Shown here: positions 7,069 through 15,376 of the stretch, piece after piece
Numbering within the stretch: position 1 is the stretch's first letter
How the letters are laid out: the number at the start of each line of letters is the position of its first letter
DNA from: JBCBZH01 sp039815415
GTDB lineage: Bacteria > Bacteroidota > Rhodothermia > Rhodothermales > Rubricoccaceae
Assembly: GCA_039815415.1 (NCBI GenBank)
Contig: JBCBZH010000056.1
Location: 1-18,517, forward strand
DNA length: 18,517 nt
Reading direction: 5' to 3'
Made by a program: the position numbers and the translations under genes
Notes under the pieces: generated by a model
Told to the model about the DNA's origin: nothing
Databases searched by the model: none
Seen by the model: only the letters and a program-made list of their open reading frames with translations

Positions 7069-7956
7069 ATGGAGGCCCCACCCCAAGGATTCATCTCTGC
7101 CCGCATCGAGCGCCGTCTCGATGTCGTGAACGACTTGGCGGTGTTCTGGCTGCGGCCCGAGGAGCCAGTGACGTTCCTGCCCGGCCAGTATGTGACGCTG
7201 GCTGTCGAAGGCGCCACTGGGCGAACCGTCAAGCGGGCCTATTCCATCGTCAGCGCGCCGCACGAACCCTTGCTCGAGCTGGTGATCGAGCGCGTAGACG
7301 AGGGGGCGCTGACGCCGGTGCTCTGGAATCGCCAGCCCGGCGATGTGCTCTGGGCACGCAAGAAGATCGTGGGCCATTTCCTCCTGGACGCCGAGCGGCT
7401 GCGCCACGTGATGGTCTGCACGGTGACGGGCATCGCGCCCTTCCTGTCGATGATTCGCGCGCATCTCGCGGCGCTCCATCAGGGCGAGGCCGTGCCCGAC
7501 CATCGCTTTCTCGTGCTCCACGGTGCCAGCCACGCGCCGGAGTTCGGACCGTACCTCGACGAGCTGGCGACCCTCGCGGCGGAGTCCGACGGCCGGGTGG
7601 TCGGTGTCCCGACGGTCAGCCGCCCGTGGGCCAACCCGGACTGGGCCGGCGAGACGGGCCGCGTGGAGGATGTCCTTCGCAAGTACCTCGACCGCCTGGG
7701 GTGGAATCGCCCGGACACGGCGGGCTACGCCTGCGGCAACCCGACGATGATCGAGACTGTGAAGGGGATGCTGCGCCGCGCAGGGCTGGACGACGCGCAC
7801 ATCCACGACGAGAAGTACTACACCGAGACGCTGGAGCCGGAGGCTGCGCCCAAACCGGCTCCGCAGCTCGAGCCGTCGCCAGCTCGCCGGAAGCCGCTCT
7901 TACCGGGACAAATGTCACTCCGGGCGGTCTCCCGCCCAGAAGACCCGGCGGCCTGA
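7069..7956 (+). CDS. fpr: Ferredoxin--NADP+ reductase
   Basis: A cytoplasmic flavoprotein of 295 residues that moves electrons between NADPH and ferredoxin or flavodoxin. The N-terminal FAD-binding beta-barrel ends in RAYSIVS (56-62), the RxYS flavin motif. The NADP half shows TGIAPFLSM (120-128, variant of the GTGxxP loop) and CGNPTMI (222-228), and the region EKYYTE (248-253) resembles the C-terminal end of Fpr-type reductases. About 40 further residues rich in Pro and Ala follow (to RPEDPAA), a longer tail than usual for bacterial Fpr and without recognisable motif. It starts divergently from the retron; tsaE follows 33 bases downstream, so the two are probably co-transcribed. No Shine-Dalgarno is seen. 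The exact electron partner cannot be told from sequence. Confidence 0.9.
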   Translation: MEAPPQGFISARIERRLDVVNDLAVFWLRPEEPVTFLPGQYVTLAVEGATGRTVKRAYSIVSAPHEPLLELVIERVDEGALTPVLWNRQPGDVLWARKKIVGHFLLDAERLRHVMVCTVTGIAPFLSMIRAHLAALHQGEAVPDHRFLVLHGASHAPEFGPYLDELATLAAESDGRVVGVPTVSRPWANPDWAGETGRVEDVLRKYLDRLGWNRPDTAGYACGNPTMIETVKGMLRRAGLDDAHIHDEKYYTETLEPEAAPKPAPQLEPSPARRKPLLPGQMSLRAVSRPEDPAA

Positions 7957-7989
7957 GAACGCAGGCTCGCGTCGCGCGTAGGTGCGGGC

Positions 7990-8424
7990 ATGGACACCCT
8001 CGACACGCTCCTGCCCGCCGAGACCGCCAGCGCCGCGGACACCCTTGCGCTCGGCCGCCAGCTCGCGGGCTCGCTTCGCGCTGGCGATGTGCTGGCGCTT
8101 TCCGGGGAAGTAGGAGCGGGCAAGACGCACCTCGTGAAAGGCATCGCCGAGGGTTTGGGCGTAGACCCCGAGACGGTTACCTCGCCCACGTTCGGCCTGA
8201 TCCAGCTCTACGACGACGGCACGGTGCCGCTCGTCCACATTGATCTTTACCGGCTGGACGATGCGCGCCAGCTCGACGGGATCGGGTTCGATGAGGCGCT
8301 GGATGAGCGGGCGGTCTGTCTCGTGGAATGGCCCGAATTGGCGGAGGACCGTCTGCCCGCCGAGACTCTGCGTTTGCGTCTGTCGCATCTCGGGGAGACG
8401 CTACGGCGCGTAGAACGGGCATGA
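7990..8424 (+). CDS. tsaE: tRNA threonylcarbamoyladenosine biosynthesis ATPase TsaE
   Basis: A 144-residue P-loop ATPase needed with TsaB and TsaD to make the t6A37 modification of ANN-decoding tRNAs. Seen: Walker A GEVGAGKT (39-46), the family motif TSPTF (64-68), HIDLYRL (83-89) and VEWPE (112-116), all in the usual order and spacing. Its length is normal for the family. Its stop codon overlaps the start of folC (ATGA), so the two are translationally coupled. tsaB and tsaD are not in the window. Confidence 0.95.
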   Translation: MDTLDTLLPAETASAADTLALGRQLAGSLRAGDVLALSGEVGAGKTHLVKGIAEGLGVDPETVTSPTFGLIQLYDDGTVPLVHIDLYRLDDARQLDGIGFDEALDERAVCLVEWPELAEDRLPAETLRLRLSHLGETLRRVERA

Positions 8425-9683
8425 CGGCGCTCGACCGGCTGCTCGCGCTGCCGCGCTTCGCCACGGCGGGCACCGGCGCGTACCGTCCCGGCCTCGACCG
8501 AATGCGTGCGCTGCTGGCCGCGATGGGGGATCCGCACCGCACCGCGCCGGTCGTCCACATCGCAGGCACCAACGGGAAAGGATCGACGGCGTCGTTCGTG
8601 GCTGCCATCGCCACCGCCAGCTCGCTGAAGACCGGGCTCCACACGTCTCCACATCTGATGGACATCGGGGAGCGGATGCGAGTGGACGGCATACCTGCGC
8701 CGAAGGCATGGCTCGCAGAAGCGACCAAGCGCACCGCCGACACGTTCGAGCAGATCGGGCCGAGCTTCTTCGAGGCGACCGTCGCGCTCTCGTTTCTAAC
8801 TTTCGCCGACCAGGACGCCGAGCTGGCGGTCGTAGAGGTCGGGCTGGGTGGGCGCCTGGACGCCACCAACGTGGTCGAGCCTGCTGTGACGGCTATCACC
8901 CACATCGGGCTGGACCACACGGATCTCTTGGGCGACACGCTCGCAGCCGTGGCGCGCGAGAAGGCAGGCATCGCCAAGCCCGGCGTGCCGATGCTCCACG
9001 CGGTCGCCAGCCCGGAGGCCGTCAAGGCGCTGACTGATGAAGCCCGCAAGCGTGGGGCGATGGTCGAGGCCATCCGCGAGACGTGCCGGTGGGAGGGACA
9101 CACGCTCCGGACGCCCGCTCGAGTCTATGCGGATCTCGAGATCGGGCTGGCGGGGGCACATCAGATGTGGAATGCTGCCCTGGCCGTCCGCGCTGCCGAG
9201 CTGGCGATTCCGGATCTGACGGAAGAGGCCGTCCGCACGGGGCTCGGCGACGTGGCGCGATTGAGCGGGCTTCGGGGTCGGGGCGAGGTTTGGGCCAAGG
9301 ATCCGCGTGTCGTGCTCGACGTGGCCCACAACGCCGACGGATGGGCTGCCGCTCTTTCGCGAATGACCCTTCCCGATGGCGGGGGGCTCTACGCGCTGGT
9401 GGGTCTGATGGCCGACAAAGACGCCGACGCTCTCGCTCGCCAGCTCGACGTGGCCTCCGCGACCGCGATTCCCGTCGAACTGGCGGGGGATCGGGCACTG
9501 CCGGTGGATGCGCTGGTACAGACGCTTAGTGCGCGCGGCGTTCCCCTCGTGCCGCTGCCGGATCCGACGGTGCCTAACGGGCTGGTGGCGTTTCAAGAGG
9601 TCGCCAGCTCGAGAGACCGCCTCCTCGTGACAGGGTCGCACCTCACGGTCGCAGAGGTGCTACGTAGCAGGCCGTCGGTGTAG
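8421..9683 (+). CDS. folC: Folylpolyglutamate synthase / dihydrofolate synthase
   Basis: A 420-residue Mur-ligase-family enzyme that adds glutamate to dihydropteroate and to folates in an ATP-dependent reaction. Seen: P-loop GTNGKGS (49-55), TSPHL (75-79, the TSPHL folate/ATP loop), the run VEVGLGGRLDATNVV, the HIGLDHTDLLG segment, the metal-site lysine in REKAGIAKPG, and DVAHNADG of the C-terminal domain. The ATG at 8421 is chosen because it overlaps the tsaE stop in an ATGA junction and begins just before the conserved LLALPRF segment; a longer reading from 8328 would run inside tsaE. Bifunctionality is usual for the bacterial family but cannot be separated here from single activity. Confidence 0.93.
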   Translation: MTALDRLLALPRFATAGTGAYRPGLDRMRALLAAMGDPHRTAPVVHIAGTNGKGSTASFVAAIATASSLKTGLHTSPHLMDIGERMRVDGIPAPKAWLAEATKRTADTFEQIGPSFFEATVALSFLTFADQDAELAVVEVGLGGRLDATNVVEPAVTAITHIGLDHTDLLGDTLAAVAREKAGIAKPGVPMLHAVASPEAVKALTDEARKRGAMVEAIRETCRWEGHTLRTPARVYADLEIGLAGAHQMWNAALAVRAAELAIPDLTEEAVRTGLGDVARLSGLRGRGEVWAKDPRVVLDVAHNADGWAAALSRMTLPDGGGLYALVGLMADKDADALARQLDVASATAIPVELAGDRALPVDALVQTLSARGVPLVPLPDPTVPNGLVAFQEVASSRDRLLVTGSHLTVAEVLRSRPSV

Positions 9684-9707
9684 CGTCGTCGCATGCAACG
9701 ACGCTAC
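9680..9707. terminator. Hairpin spanning the stop codons of convergent genes
   Basis: GTAGCGTCGT (9680-9689) and ACGACGCTAC (9698-9707) form a perfect 10-bp stem with an 8-base loop. The stem includes both the folC stop (TAG 9681-9683) and the ribE stop (complement of 9704-9706). No T-run follows on either side, so it is a possible bidirectional terminator or convergent-end barrier rather than a classical intrinsic terminator. Confidence 0.45.
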
Positions 9708-10309
9708 CGGTCGCTTTCAGCGATCTGGGCGTTGCGAAGCACGTACTTGCCCACGAGGTCAAACTCCAGGTTGACACGGGTGCCGGGCGTCCAAGCGGCC
9801 GCTGTTGTGTGGTCCCACGTGTGCGGGATCAGAGCGATGGCGAAGGTTCCGGGAGGATCATCCAGGCGAGCGACCGTCAGCGAGACGCCATCAATGGCGA
9901 TGGAGCCGCGCGGGATGAGGTAGCGCGCAAAGGCTTCAGGGTAGCGCACATGGACGACGTGCGAGTCGGCCAGCGTCTCTACAGACTCGATGAGGCCTGT
10001 TGCATCGACGTGGCCTTGCACGAGGTGGCCGTCCAGGCGCCCGCCCAACGGTACAGCACGTTCCAAGTTGACGCCACTCCCGTCCGCCAGCTCGCCGAGG
10101 GAGGTCTTGGCGAGCGTCTCCTCGATGGCGATGGCCTCGAAGGCGTTCGCATCCTGAGCCACCACTGTCAGGCATACGCCGTTGACGGCCACGCTCTCGT
10201 CTATCGCCAGCGCGCTGGCGAACGAGCTGGCGATGCGGAGGCGGCGCCCGCCTTCCAGTGGCGTCACGGTCTCAGTGCGGCCGACTTCTTCGATGATGCC
10301 GGTGAACAT
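9704..10309 (-). CDS. ribE: Riboflavin synthase, alpha subunit
   Basis: A 201-residue enzyme that converts two 6,7-dimethyl-8-ribityllumazine molecules to riboflavin and a pyrimidine. It has the typical duplicated lumazine-binding fold. The N-terminal half begins MFTGIIEEVG and contains VNGVCLTV (42-49); the second half begins at GHLVQGHVD (94-102) and contains IDGVSLTV at about 138-145. Length and N-terminus are exactly those of the family. It follows the thioredoxin-like gene by three bases, as the last gene of the minus-strand run that also holds ribD. Some databases call this gene ribC. Confidence 0.96.
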   Translation of the reverse strand: MFTGIIEEVGRTETVTPLEGGRRLRIASSFASALAIDESVAVNGVCLTVVAQDANAFEAIAIEETLAKTSLGELADGSGVNLERAVPLGGRLDGHLVQGHVDATGLIESVETLADSHVVHVRYPEAFARYLIPRGSIAIDGVSLTVARLDDPPGTFAIALIPHTWDHTTAAAWTPGTRVNLEFDLVGKYVLRNAQIAESDR

Positions 10310-10312
10310 GGG

Positions 10313-11437
10313 CTACTCGGAATAGATGTCTGCGAGGAGGGCGTCGAGACGGTCGGTGGTCTCCGGGTCTCGGTCGGGGATGCCGGAGAACACGATGGTG
10401 CCCTCAGGATTGACGAGGTAATACGTCGGGAAGGCCTCTACTTGGTAGGTCTCCAGCGTTGCCTCATCGGCGAGGAGAATGGGATATTGCCCGCCCCGTT
10501 CGCGGATGAAGCTGGTCGGGTCGTCGTCCTCGTACTCGTAGGACGCCAGCCCGAGGATCACCAACTCGGGGTAGGTCTGCTCGAGCTGGACGAGGTGGGG
10601 GATGGCGGTCACGCATGGGCCGCACCACGTCCCCCAGAAGTCAACCAGAACGTATTGGCCTCGATGGTCGGTCAGAGACACCAGCTCTCCAGAAGCATCG
10701 GGAAGCGTGAAGTCCGGTGCAGTCTGGTCGGCGGCTAGGGCCGGCTGATCGGAGTCATACGGGGCACGTTCGTACCCCTCTCGGATCGGAATCTCAAAAG
10801 CTTCCGGGCCAGGGATTTCGACGGCCTGGAACGGCCCGAACTCGGTGACGGTCTCGACCGAGTCCGCGTTGGTTGTTCGGATCTCGATGGGAAGGAGTGT
10901 CGCGTGATCGAAGCAGATGGAGGCTGCAAACAGGGTGCTGTCCTGTCCGACCGTGTAGGTCGCGCGTGTACACGGGACACTGCTGACGGAATCGGTGCCT
11001 ACCAGTGCGCGCTCGGACGCGCTGGCAAAGTAGAAGAGGTCGGCTCCGAAGGCCGGATGGAGCGCGAGGATGGAGGCTGTGCCACTGTACATCTCCTCTC
11101 GTGTTGAATCCACGTACACCTTTTGGGTCCGGGGGAATGCGACCTGATACGTTTCGTCGTTGAGCGTCGCGACAGAGATTTCGCCACCGTCATAGTCAAT
11201 GCGGAAGCGAGCCGTTTCGGTCTCAGCGTCGACGTGTGTCACGGCCAAGCCGCTCTCATACAGCGTCGTATCTGGCGTACTGAGCGTCATCACGAAGGAG
11301 AACTCGATGGCGATGCCGCTCAGAACGGGCCCGTAGGCCTGGTAAACGAGCGAGAGCGCCGAGTCTGGCGGGGCTTCCTGGGCTAGCGCAGGAGAGGCCA
11401 GCAGGACGAGCGTTGCGAGCAAGAGAGGTCGAGGCAT
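10313..11437 (-). CDS. Secreted TlpA-like thioredoxin-fold protein
   Basis: A 374-residue exported protein. Residues 1-19 are a signal peptide (MPRPLLLATLVLLASPALA, cleavage before Q20). Residues about 25-225 form a beta-rich region resembling LolA/DUF2092-type domains, with a Cys pair (VPCTRA...ASICFD) that could make a disulfide. The C-terminal third is a TlpA/AhpC-type thioredoxin domain with WCGPC (C272, C275) and cis-Pro in AFPTYYLV (P337), so it is probably an extracytoplasmic thiol-disulfide reductase. The ATG at 11437 is chosen because the signal peptide starts there; a longer frame from 11479 would place 14 odd residues before it. The gene lies three bases from ribE and 38 bases after the lipoprotein gene. 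Its substrate is unknown. Confidence 0.88.
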   Translation of the reverse strand: MPRPLLLATLVLLASPALAQEAPPDSALSLVYQAYGPVLSGIAIEFSFVMTLSTPDTTLYESGLAVTHVDAETETARFRIDYDGGEISVATLNDETYQVAFPRTQKVYVDSTREEMYSGTASILALHPAFGADLFYFASASERALVGTDSVSSVPCTRATYTVGQDSTLFAASICFDHATLLPIEIRTTNADSVETVTEFGPFQAVEIPGPEAFEIPIREGYERAPYDSDQPALAADQTAPDFTLPDASGELVSLTDHRGQYVLVDFWGTWCGPCVTAIPHLVQLEQTYPELVILGLASYEYEDDDPTSFIRERGGQYPILLADEATLETYQVEAFPTYYLVNPEGTIVFSGIPDRDPETTDRLDALLADIYSE

Positions 11438-11475
11438 GGCCGCAAGGTCGCCACAGTTTGGCGTCGCGCCACTCC

Positions 11476-12477
11476 TCAAGGCGCGGCCAACGGGCTGGCG
11501 GCTTCAGCGTACCCGATGGCGTACTCGCCCGCCTCGCTCAACCCGAAAAACCACGCCCGCGTCCGGTCGCCCTCTACCCACACGCTCGGCGCCAGCACGC
11601 CTGCAGCGTCGAAGGTCCCAGCGGTGGGCGTGAGGATGGGCGCCGGGGCCAGTGACCACGGTCCGGCGAACGTCTCTGCGCGCGCCAGCCCGATGCGATT
11701 CATCTCGTCATCGCCGAGGCCACCGGTGACCAGCAGCGCCAGCCCGTCGCCGTCTCGGAACAGAGCCGGCTCCCCGATCCCATTGGCGGTCCAGCTGAGA
11801 GACGATTGGGCCGCCAAGAGGGGAGATGGCAGCTTCGCCCAGGTTCGCCCGTCGGTAGAGGTTGCGCCGAGCAGCACGACGCCCGTGCCACGCGAGCATG
11901 CGGAGTAGCAGTGCCCAGTGTAGACCATCGAGAGGGTGCCGTCGAGGTCCAGAATTGTGGGCGAGTAGGCGGCGTCGTTGTCACGCCCACTGGGCGTCCG
12001 GTCCAGGACAATGCCCTCGCGTTCGAACGTGACGCCGTCGGCCGAGCTTGCGAGGTAGAGCGAGGCCGGAAAGCCCTCCTCAGGCGATCCGTTCTCAGGA
12101 TAGCCCGCGTAGTAGAGCAGCCATTCGGTCTCACGCTCCACCAACTCGCAGCTCTCCACGCTCGCCTCGGCCGTTCCGGGCTGTCCGCGAATCAGGACCC
12201 CCTCGGGGGTGCCTCGAGCTGGCGAATGGCTCCACGAAAACCCGTCAGGTGAGGTCGCGCCGCAGATGGCCGTCCGGCCGGTGGCCGGGTCCAGGCAGGT
12301 GTAGCACATCCGGTAATCATCGCCGTCGCGGACTACACTTGGGTCGGTGGCGATGCGGTCGCCGGTCCAGACGGGCGTGGTCTGCTTGGTCCAGGTCCCC
12401 GTTTCGATGGAACCGCTGGGGTTGGCGGAATCACAGCCGACGAGGAGAACCAGCAGGGAAGCGGCGGCGAGGCGCAT
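11476..12477 (-). CDS. Lipoprotein with glycosidase-like beta-propeller
   Basis: A 333-residue predicted lipoprotein: MRLAAASLLVLLVGC gives a short signal with lipobox LVGC, lipidated Cys at 15. The mature part has recurring blade-like units of the five-bladed propeller seen in GH32/GH43/GH130-like proteins: ATDPSVVRDGDDYRMCYTC, GATSPDGFSWSHS, VERETEWLLYYAGYPE, LASSADGVTFERE, SPTILDLDGTLSMVYTGH, GATSTDGRTW and GEPALFRDGDGLALLVTGG. A clear catalytic acid/base pair of an active glycosidase is not evident, so enzyme or sugar-binding function is open. The ATG at 12477 is chosen for its signal peptide; an earlier in-frame ATG at 12597 would add 40 residues without signal character. The gene sits between ribD and the TlpA-like gene in the same direction. 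Confidence 0.8.
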   Translation of the reverse strand: MRLAAASLLVLLVGCDSANPSGSIETGTWTKQTTPVWTGDRIATDPSVVRDGDDYRMCYTCLDPATGRTAICGATSPDGFSWSHSPARGTPEGVLIRGQPGTAEASVESCELVERETEWLLYYAGYPENGSPEEGFPASLYLASSADGVTFEREGIVLDRTPSGRDNDAAYSPTILDLDGTLSMVYTGHCYSACSRGTGVVLLGATSTDGRTWAKLPSPLLAAQSSLSWTANGIGEPALFRDGDGLALLVTGGLGDDEMNRIGLARAETFAGPWSLAPAPILTPTAGTFDAAGVLAPSVWVEGDRTRAWFFGLSEAGEYAIGYAEAASPLAAP

Positions 12478-12615
12478 GAAAGGAGACAAAGAGACGCAGC
12501 AGCGGAGAGAGGTTACACCACGCCTGATGACGGGCTCCGGGGTCGAGCGTGTAGGAGTGTGGCGGTTGGGTGTGTGGGAGGCGAGGCCAACCCACACCGC
12601 CTACCGAATGTGGGA

Positions 12616-13746
12616 TCACACCGCGCGCCGCCAGCCACGCAGCAGAGCGTCCTGCCCCACAGTCTCCCACGCGCTGCCGACGAAGCCCAGCGCCTCGGCC
12701 ATGAGCGGAACGCCGAGGTCACCCACCGACGCTGTTCCCATTCCGATCAGCTTCGGCGCCACGAACCACGCCACGCGATCCACGAGGTCCTGCGTCAGCA
12801 GCGCCGTTGCCAGCCCCGGCCCCGCTTCCACAAGTACGGATTGGACAGGCCGGGAGAGGCCATCACCTGATCCGAGGCGGTCGAGTAGGGCGCCGAGGTT
12901 GAGATGATCGCCAGCTCGATCCACTGCGAGAACCGCACCGCCGAGCTGGCGAAGAGCATTGGCGTAGGCCGGAGTGACCTCGGGGGTGGTGGCGACAACC
13001 GTTCGGGCGGCGTGGTCGTCGGTAAACAATTGGAGCGAGCCGGGAAGCGAGCCGGTGCGGTCCAGCACCACACGGAGTGGATGTGCCTGCCCATCCGCCA
13101 GCTCGACATGCCGCACCGTGAGAGCAGGGTCGTCCGTGCGCGCTGTGCCCGATCCGATGAGCACGGCGTCGGATTCAGCGCGCCAGCGGTGGACGAGTTG
13201 GCGGGCCTCGAGGCCACTCACCCACCGGCTGTCGCCCGAAGCGGTGGCGATCTGGCCGTCGAGCGTGGCAGCCACCTTGAGCGTCACCAGCGGACGGCCC
13301 GTGCGGACATGCGTGAGGAACGCTTCGTTGAGCCGACGCGCTTCGGCCTCTCGCACGCCGACGGTGACATCCACACGGTGCTCTCGAAGGCGCCTGATGC
13401 CTCGCCCCGCAACCTGCGGGAACGGGTCCTCATGCGCAATCACAACTCGTGGGATGCCGCGCCTCAGAATCAGATCCGTGCAGGGTGGCGTCTTGCCCGT
13501 GTGGCTGCACGGCTCGAGCGTGACCACCATCGTGGTGTCGTTGAGCTGGTGATGCCCCCTGCGCTCGGCGTCGCGGACAGCCCAGACCTCGGCATGGGGG
13601 CCGCCGTAGCGCCCGTGCCAGCCCTCGCCCCAGACGTCGCCATCGGGGCCGATGAGCACCGCGCCTACCATTGGGTTCGGGCTGACAGCTCCAGCACCGC
13701 GTTCCGCCAGCTCGAGGGCGCGGTCCATGACGGGCGTCCAGTCCAC
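12616..13746 (-). CDS. ribD: Bifunctional riboflavin deaminase/reductase RibD
   Basis: A 376-residue bifunctional enzyme for the second and third steps of riboflavin synthesis. The deaminase domain (about 1-145) shows NPMVGAVL, the zinc site HAEV (51-54) and PCSHTGKTPPC (C80, C89). The reductase domain (about 150-376) begins at RPLVTLKVAATLDGQIAT with SGDSRWVSG, DAVLIGSGTARTDDPALTVR and VEAGPGLATALL. The start is read as GTG at 13746 because a strong Shine-Dalgarno (GGAGGAGG, 13761-13754) lies seven bases upstream; an ATG at 13791 would overlap the upstream gene by 43 bases. The family's usual length supports GTG. With ribE at the end of the same run it gives two of the riboflavin pathway enzymes; ribBA and ribH are not in the window, and no FMN riboswitch is visible upstream. 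Confidence 0.95.
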   Translation of the reverse strand: MDWTPVMDRALELAERGAGAVSPNPMVGAVLIGPDGDVWGEGWHGRYGGPHAEVWAVRDAERRGHHQLNDTTMVVTLEPCSHTGKTPPCTDLILRRGIPRVVIAHEDPFPQVAGRGIRRLREHRVDVTVGVREAEARRLNEAFLTHVRTGRPLVTLKVAATLDGQIATASGDSRWVSGLEARQLVHRWRAESDAVLIGSGTARTDDPALTVRHVELADGQAHPLRVVLDRTGSLPGSLQLFTDDHAARTVVATTPEVTPAYANALRQLGGAVLAVDRAGDHLNLGALLDRLGSGDGLSRPVQSVLVEAGPGLATALLTQDLVDRVAWFVAPKLIGMGTASVGDLGVPLMAEALGFVGSAWETVGQDALLRGWRRAV

Positions 13747-13748
13747 AG

Positions 13749-14417
13749 CTACACCTCCTCCACGTAGTCTGGCAGTGCGTCCAGCTGCCACTGCTCGAAG
13801 TAGAACTTGTGCTCGCCGCGTGCCTTCTGATACGGCACTATGAAGCGCCGCGCATCACCTGCCGGATGTGCCGCGAACGCGCTGGTGAGAGCCTCACGCA
13901 GGGGCCGTTTCGTAAACAGGCTCCAGTCGACGCCATCGTGTGCGGGCTCGGGAAGCAACACGGACGTGCCCGAGTCCAGCACAGAGCGAAGGGCGGGAAT
14001 GGCCTCGCGACGGGGGCCTGAGGCCGCCGTCGCCAGCTCGAGGCCGTCCACGGGGCCGACGGCCAGCGCAGCAGTGCTTTCGGGCTGGCGAAGAGATGTG
14101 GCGGCTTCGGCTGGGAGAAGGCCGACCGTGTCGCCAGCTTGGCTCAGGCGCGTCCAGGGTCGATCTCCAGCCCAGGCGAGCACGGGCTGGATGTAGGCTT
14201 CGGCGTCGGAGAGCGCTGTCAGGCCGATGCGGAGCGGCTGGCCGAGGTGCGTCCCAGCGAGATACGCGCGGGCATAGTCGCTCTCGAAGGTCGTCCCGGC
14301 GAGCAACGCATCGAGCGACCCCAGCTCGAGGGTCCGGCGGTGCGCGTCTGGATCGTCGTCGCGCACGAGGGATTCAAGCCCGACGGGCTCTTCGATGAAG
14401 ACCTTGACGATGTCCAT
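13749..14417 (-). CDS. Hypothetical protein, first gene of the riboflavin-gene run
   Basis: A 222-residue cytoplasmic-looking protein that I do not recognise. It begins MDIVKVFIEEPVGLESLV and ends PDYVEEV; there is no signal peptide or membrane segment. Visible stretches are a polar helical region (RRTLELGSLDALLAG), a possible mixed alpha/beta centre (PLRIGLTALSDAEAYIQPVLAW) and a C-terminal patch rich in aromatic and basic residues (FIVPYQKARGEHKFYFEQWQLDALP). No Cys is present and no catalytic motif is evident. The ATG at 14417 is preferred; an upstream ATG at 14468 adds 17 residues and leaves almost no space to the divergent plsC. Its stop is two bases before the ribD start and its 3' end carries the ribD ribosome site, so it is co-translated with ribD. 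Confidence 0.75.
   Translation of the reverse strand: MDIVKVFIEEPVGLESLVRDDDPDAHRRTLELGSLDALLAGTTFESDYARAYLAGTHLGQPLRIGLTALSDAEAYIQPVLAWAGDRPWTRLSQAGDTVGLLPAEAATSLRQPESTAALAVGPVDGLELATAASGPRREAIPALRSVLDSGTSVLLPEPAHDGVDWSLFTKRPLREALTSAFAAHPAGDARRFIVPYQKARGEHKFYFEQWQLDALPDYVEEV
13754..13761 (-). promoter_or_regulatory. Strong Shine-Dalgarno that decides the ribD GTG start
   Basis: GGAGGAGG on the minus strand, seven bases before GTG at 13746. It lies within the last codons of the upstream gene (GTG-GAG-GAG-GTG-TAG), so translation of the two genes is probably coupled. Good Shine-Dalgarno sites are otherwise rare in this window. Confidence 0.75.
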
Positions 14418-14478
14418 GCGCCGTGAATCGCGGATCGCTGTCCCTCGTTCCTGAAATCCGCGCGCCATTCCTCATGCC

Positions 14479-15300
14479 ATGAAAGCGGTTCAGTCCGCAC
14501 TCACCTGGGTCGCCATTGCCGCCATCGTGCTGGTGGCGCTTCCCGTGATGGCGGTTGTTCGCCTGTTCGATTGGCGAAAACCGTATCGCGCTACAGGGCG
14601 CGTGTTCCGCTTCATGGGCGGCCTGATCCCGCGCATCAACCCGGCATGGCGCATCACGAAGACGGGAGAGCTTCCGTCGGTGTATCCCTTCGTGGCGGTC
14701 AGCAACCACCAGTCGAACGCCGATATTCCGCTGATTTCGATGCTGCCCTGGGAGATGAAGTGGGTTGCAAAGAAGGCGCTGTTCGATGTGCCGGTGCTGG
14801 GGTGGGAGATGACGCTGGCGGCGGACATCCCGGTGGATCGGAAGAACGCGGAGAGCCGCGCGACCGTCCTGCTCCGTGCGGAGCGCCGACTCGAGAAAGG
14901 CTGCTCGGTCATGTTCTTCGCTGAGGGTACCCGGTCCCGCGATGGGCACATCAAAGCCTTCCGTGATGGTGCCTTTCGTCTTGCCATCGAAGCGGGCGTT
15001 CCGATCCTTCCTCTCGCGGTGGATGGCACCATGAACGCCCTCCCCACCGATGGGTGGACGTTCAACGCGGCCCACTGCCGTCTCCACGTCTTCGAGCCGA
15101 TCTCGACCGAGGGACTCACTGAAGACAACGTGCCGATGCTCCGTGAGCGCGTCCGCCAGCAGATTGTCGAGAAGGTTGCAGCTTGGCGTAACGTAGCTCC
15201 GGAGGCTGTCGACGGACTGGCAGCGACTCAAGTCCTCGCCAGCTCGACCGATACTTCAGGGGCGGTCGAAAACCCGTCGAAGAGCACCTCAAGGAGCTGA
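14479..15300 (+). CDS. plsC: 1-acyl-sn-glycerol-3-phosphate acyltransferase (PlsC family)
   Basis: A 273-residue membrane-bound acyltransferase that makes phosphatidic acid from lysophosphatidic acid. One N-terminal membrane helix lies at about 5-30. The catalytic HX4D motif is NHQSNAD (H77, D82), and FAEGTRSRDG (147-156) is the EGTR substrate-binding motif; VPILPLAVDGT matches the fourth family block. Length is normal, with a Ser/Thr-rich tail of about 25 residues. It starts 61 bases from the divergent hypothetical gene. That gap holds an inverted repeat, CGCGGAT (14429-14435) / ATCCGCG (14456-14462), whose role is unknown. Substrate preference (LPA versus ornithine-lipid acylation) cannot be read from sequence. 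Confidence 0.9.
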   Translation: MKAVQSALTWVAIAAIVLVALPVMAVVRLFDWRKPYRATGRVFRFMGGLIPRINPAWRITKTGELPSVYPFVAVSNHQSNADIPLISMLPWEMKWVAKKALFDVPVLGWEMTLAADIPVDRKNAESRATVLLRAERRLEKGCSVMFFAEGTRSRDGHIKAFRDGAFRLAIEAGVPILPLAVDGTMNALPTDGWTFNAAHCRLHVFEPISTEGLTEDNVPMLRERVRQQIVEKVAAWRNVAPEAVDGLAATQVLASSTDTSGAVENPSKSTSRS

Positions 15301-15376
15301 GACAGGAAGACCGCCTCTTGGACGATGGGGCCGGTACGCCGTAGCTTCGTCGTCCTCACGCGCCAGCGCGTGACCC

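Noticed and set aside
7035..8243. Plus-strand frame of 402 codons crossing the fpr-tsaE junction
   Set aside because: It is another frame of two well-recognised genes and its translation is Arg/Ala/Gly-rich with no family resemblance.
12572..12597. GTGTGGG/CCCACAC stem-loop after ribD as a terminator
   Set aside because: The stem is only seven pairs with a 12-base loop and no T-run on the minus strand; support is too thin to list it as a feature.
14418..14478. Possible FMN riboswitch for the riboflavin genes
   Set aside because: Only 61 bases separate the divergent genes and none of the conserved FMN-aptamer segments is present.
15357..15372. CACGCG-CCAG-CGCGTG hairpin just before the tRNA as a terminator of plsC
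   Set aside because: It has no T-run and lies four bases from the mature tRNA 5' end, so it could as well be a chance GC palindrome or part of the tRNA leader.
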